From positions 1 through 5,753 of the forward strand of contig JALXAF010000267.1 in NCBI GenBank assembly GCA_026992375.1: a stretch of DNA of 5,753 nucleotides, written 5' to 3'. The position numbers were made by a program, and so were the translations under genes. Positions 5,569 to 5,753 of this stretch are shown here, one piece after another. Source of the DNA: Anaerolineae bacterium. Lineage in GTDB: Bacteria > Chloroflexota > Anaerolineae > J102. Every line of letters starts with the position of its first letter. The first letter of the stretch is position 1. Under the pieces are notes generated by a model. The model saw nothing but the letters and a program-made list of their open reading frames with translations, did not search any database and had not been told where the DNA came from.

Positions 5569-5629
5569 GTTTTGTGGCAGGCGCTTTCGTCGTTTAGCCG
5601 TGACATTGACAAGACCCTGCTTTTTGATC

Positions 5630-5753
5630 CCAGCAATTCCAAATTTAGAATCTGCAAGCGGCAAGGAATCGATTTGCCCCCTCCTGGCCTCCTTTTTGCC
5701 CCCACCCCGACCCTCCCCCGATACTCGCTGCGCTCGTGTTCGGGGGAGGGAGA
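5630..5753. mobile_element. MITE-like element copy 2, inverted, cut by window end
   Basis: Beginning CCAGCAATTCCAAATTT at 5630, this stretch matches the reverse complement of the right end of copy 1 (1508-1525) with one mismatch through AAATTTAGAAT. After a divergent C-rich part it carries the 27-bp block shared with 1459-1485. Order and spacing are the same, so it is a second copy facing the other way. The far end and the second target duplication lie beyond the window. It starts 62 bases after the lutA-like stop codon. Confidence 0.68.
5711..5750. repeat. Perfect 11-bp hairpin inside MITE copy 2
   Basis: CCCTCCCCCGA (5711-5721) is exactly complementary to TCGGGGGAGGG (5740-5750) around an 18-base loop (TACTCGCTGCGCTCGTGT). 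The very GC-rich stem would be stable in DNA cruciform or RNA form. There is no T-run visible after it before the window ends, so terminator function is unproven. Confidence 0.8.

Overview
The window is GC-rich bacterial chromosome with five complete protein genes. One, an acetyltransferase, is on the minus strand; the other four are on the plus strand: trpF, asd, selD and a lutA/ykgE-like gene. Gaps between genes are unusually long and packed with hairpin-forming repeats. The high GC, isolated biosynthetic genes, archaeal-type aspartate-semialdehyde dehydrogenase, selenocysteine use and many word-type hairpin repeats would suit Chloroflexota (Anaerolineae or Caldilineae). This is a guess from general character; no marker gene proves it.

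Layout. Bases 1-470 hold no recognisable gene, but carry three imperfect inverted repeats, each built from a different short word. Bases 471-932 (minus) encode a GNAT acetyltransferase. Bases 933-1692 are intergenic. They hold a fourth word-type hairpin and a 194-bp insertion-like element with 16-bp terminal inverted repeats and a perfect 9-bp flanking duplication. Then follow trpF (1693-2388), asd (2498-3550), selD (3665-4717) and the CCG-domain gene (4843-5568). A second, inverted copy of the 194-bp element begins at 5630 and runs off the window end.

The main result is that selD is longer than plain ORF calling shows. An ATG at 3665 reads in frame through a UGA at 3716-3718, which aligns with the catalytic Cys17 of E. 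coli SelD, and then into the rest of SelD, giving 350 residues. A perfect 7-bp hairpin with a GUU loop begins 27 nt after the UGA and its loop 34 nt after it, where a bacterial SECIS element should be. The gene is therefore best read as a selenocysteine-containing selenophosphate synthetase, not a truncated one.

The plus-strand genes face the same way but are separated by 109-125 nt, with repeats in the selD-lutA gap. They need not form one operon. TrpF (tryptophan) and Asd (lysine/threonine/methionine) are amino-acid biosynthesis enzymes. SelD makes the selenium donor for its own synthesis and for other selenoproteins. The CCG protein is an Fe-S redox subunit whose usual partners are not in view.
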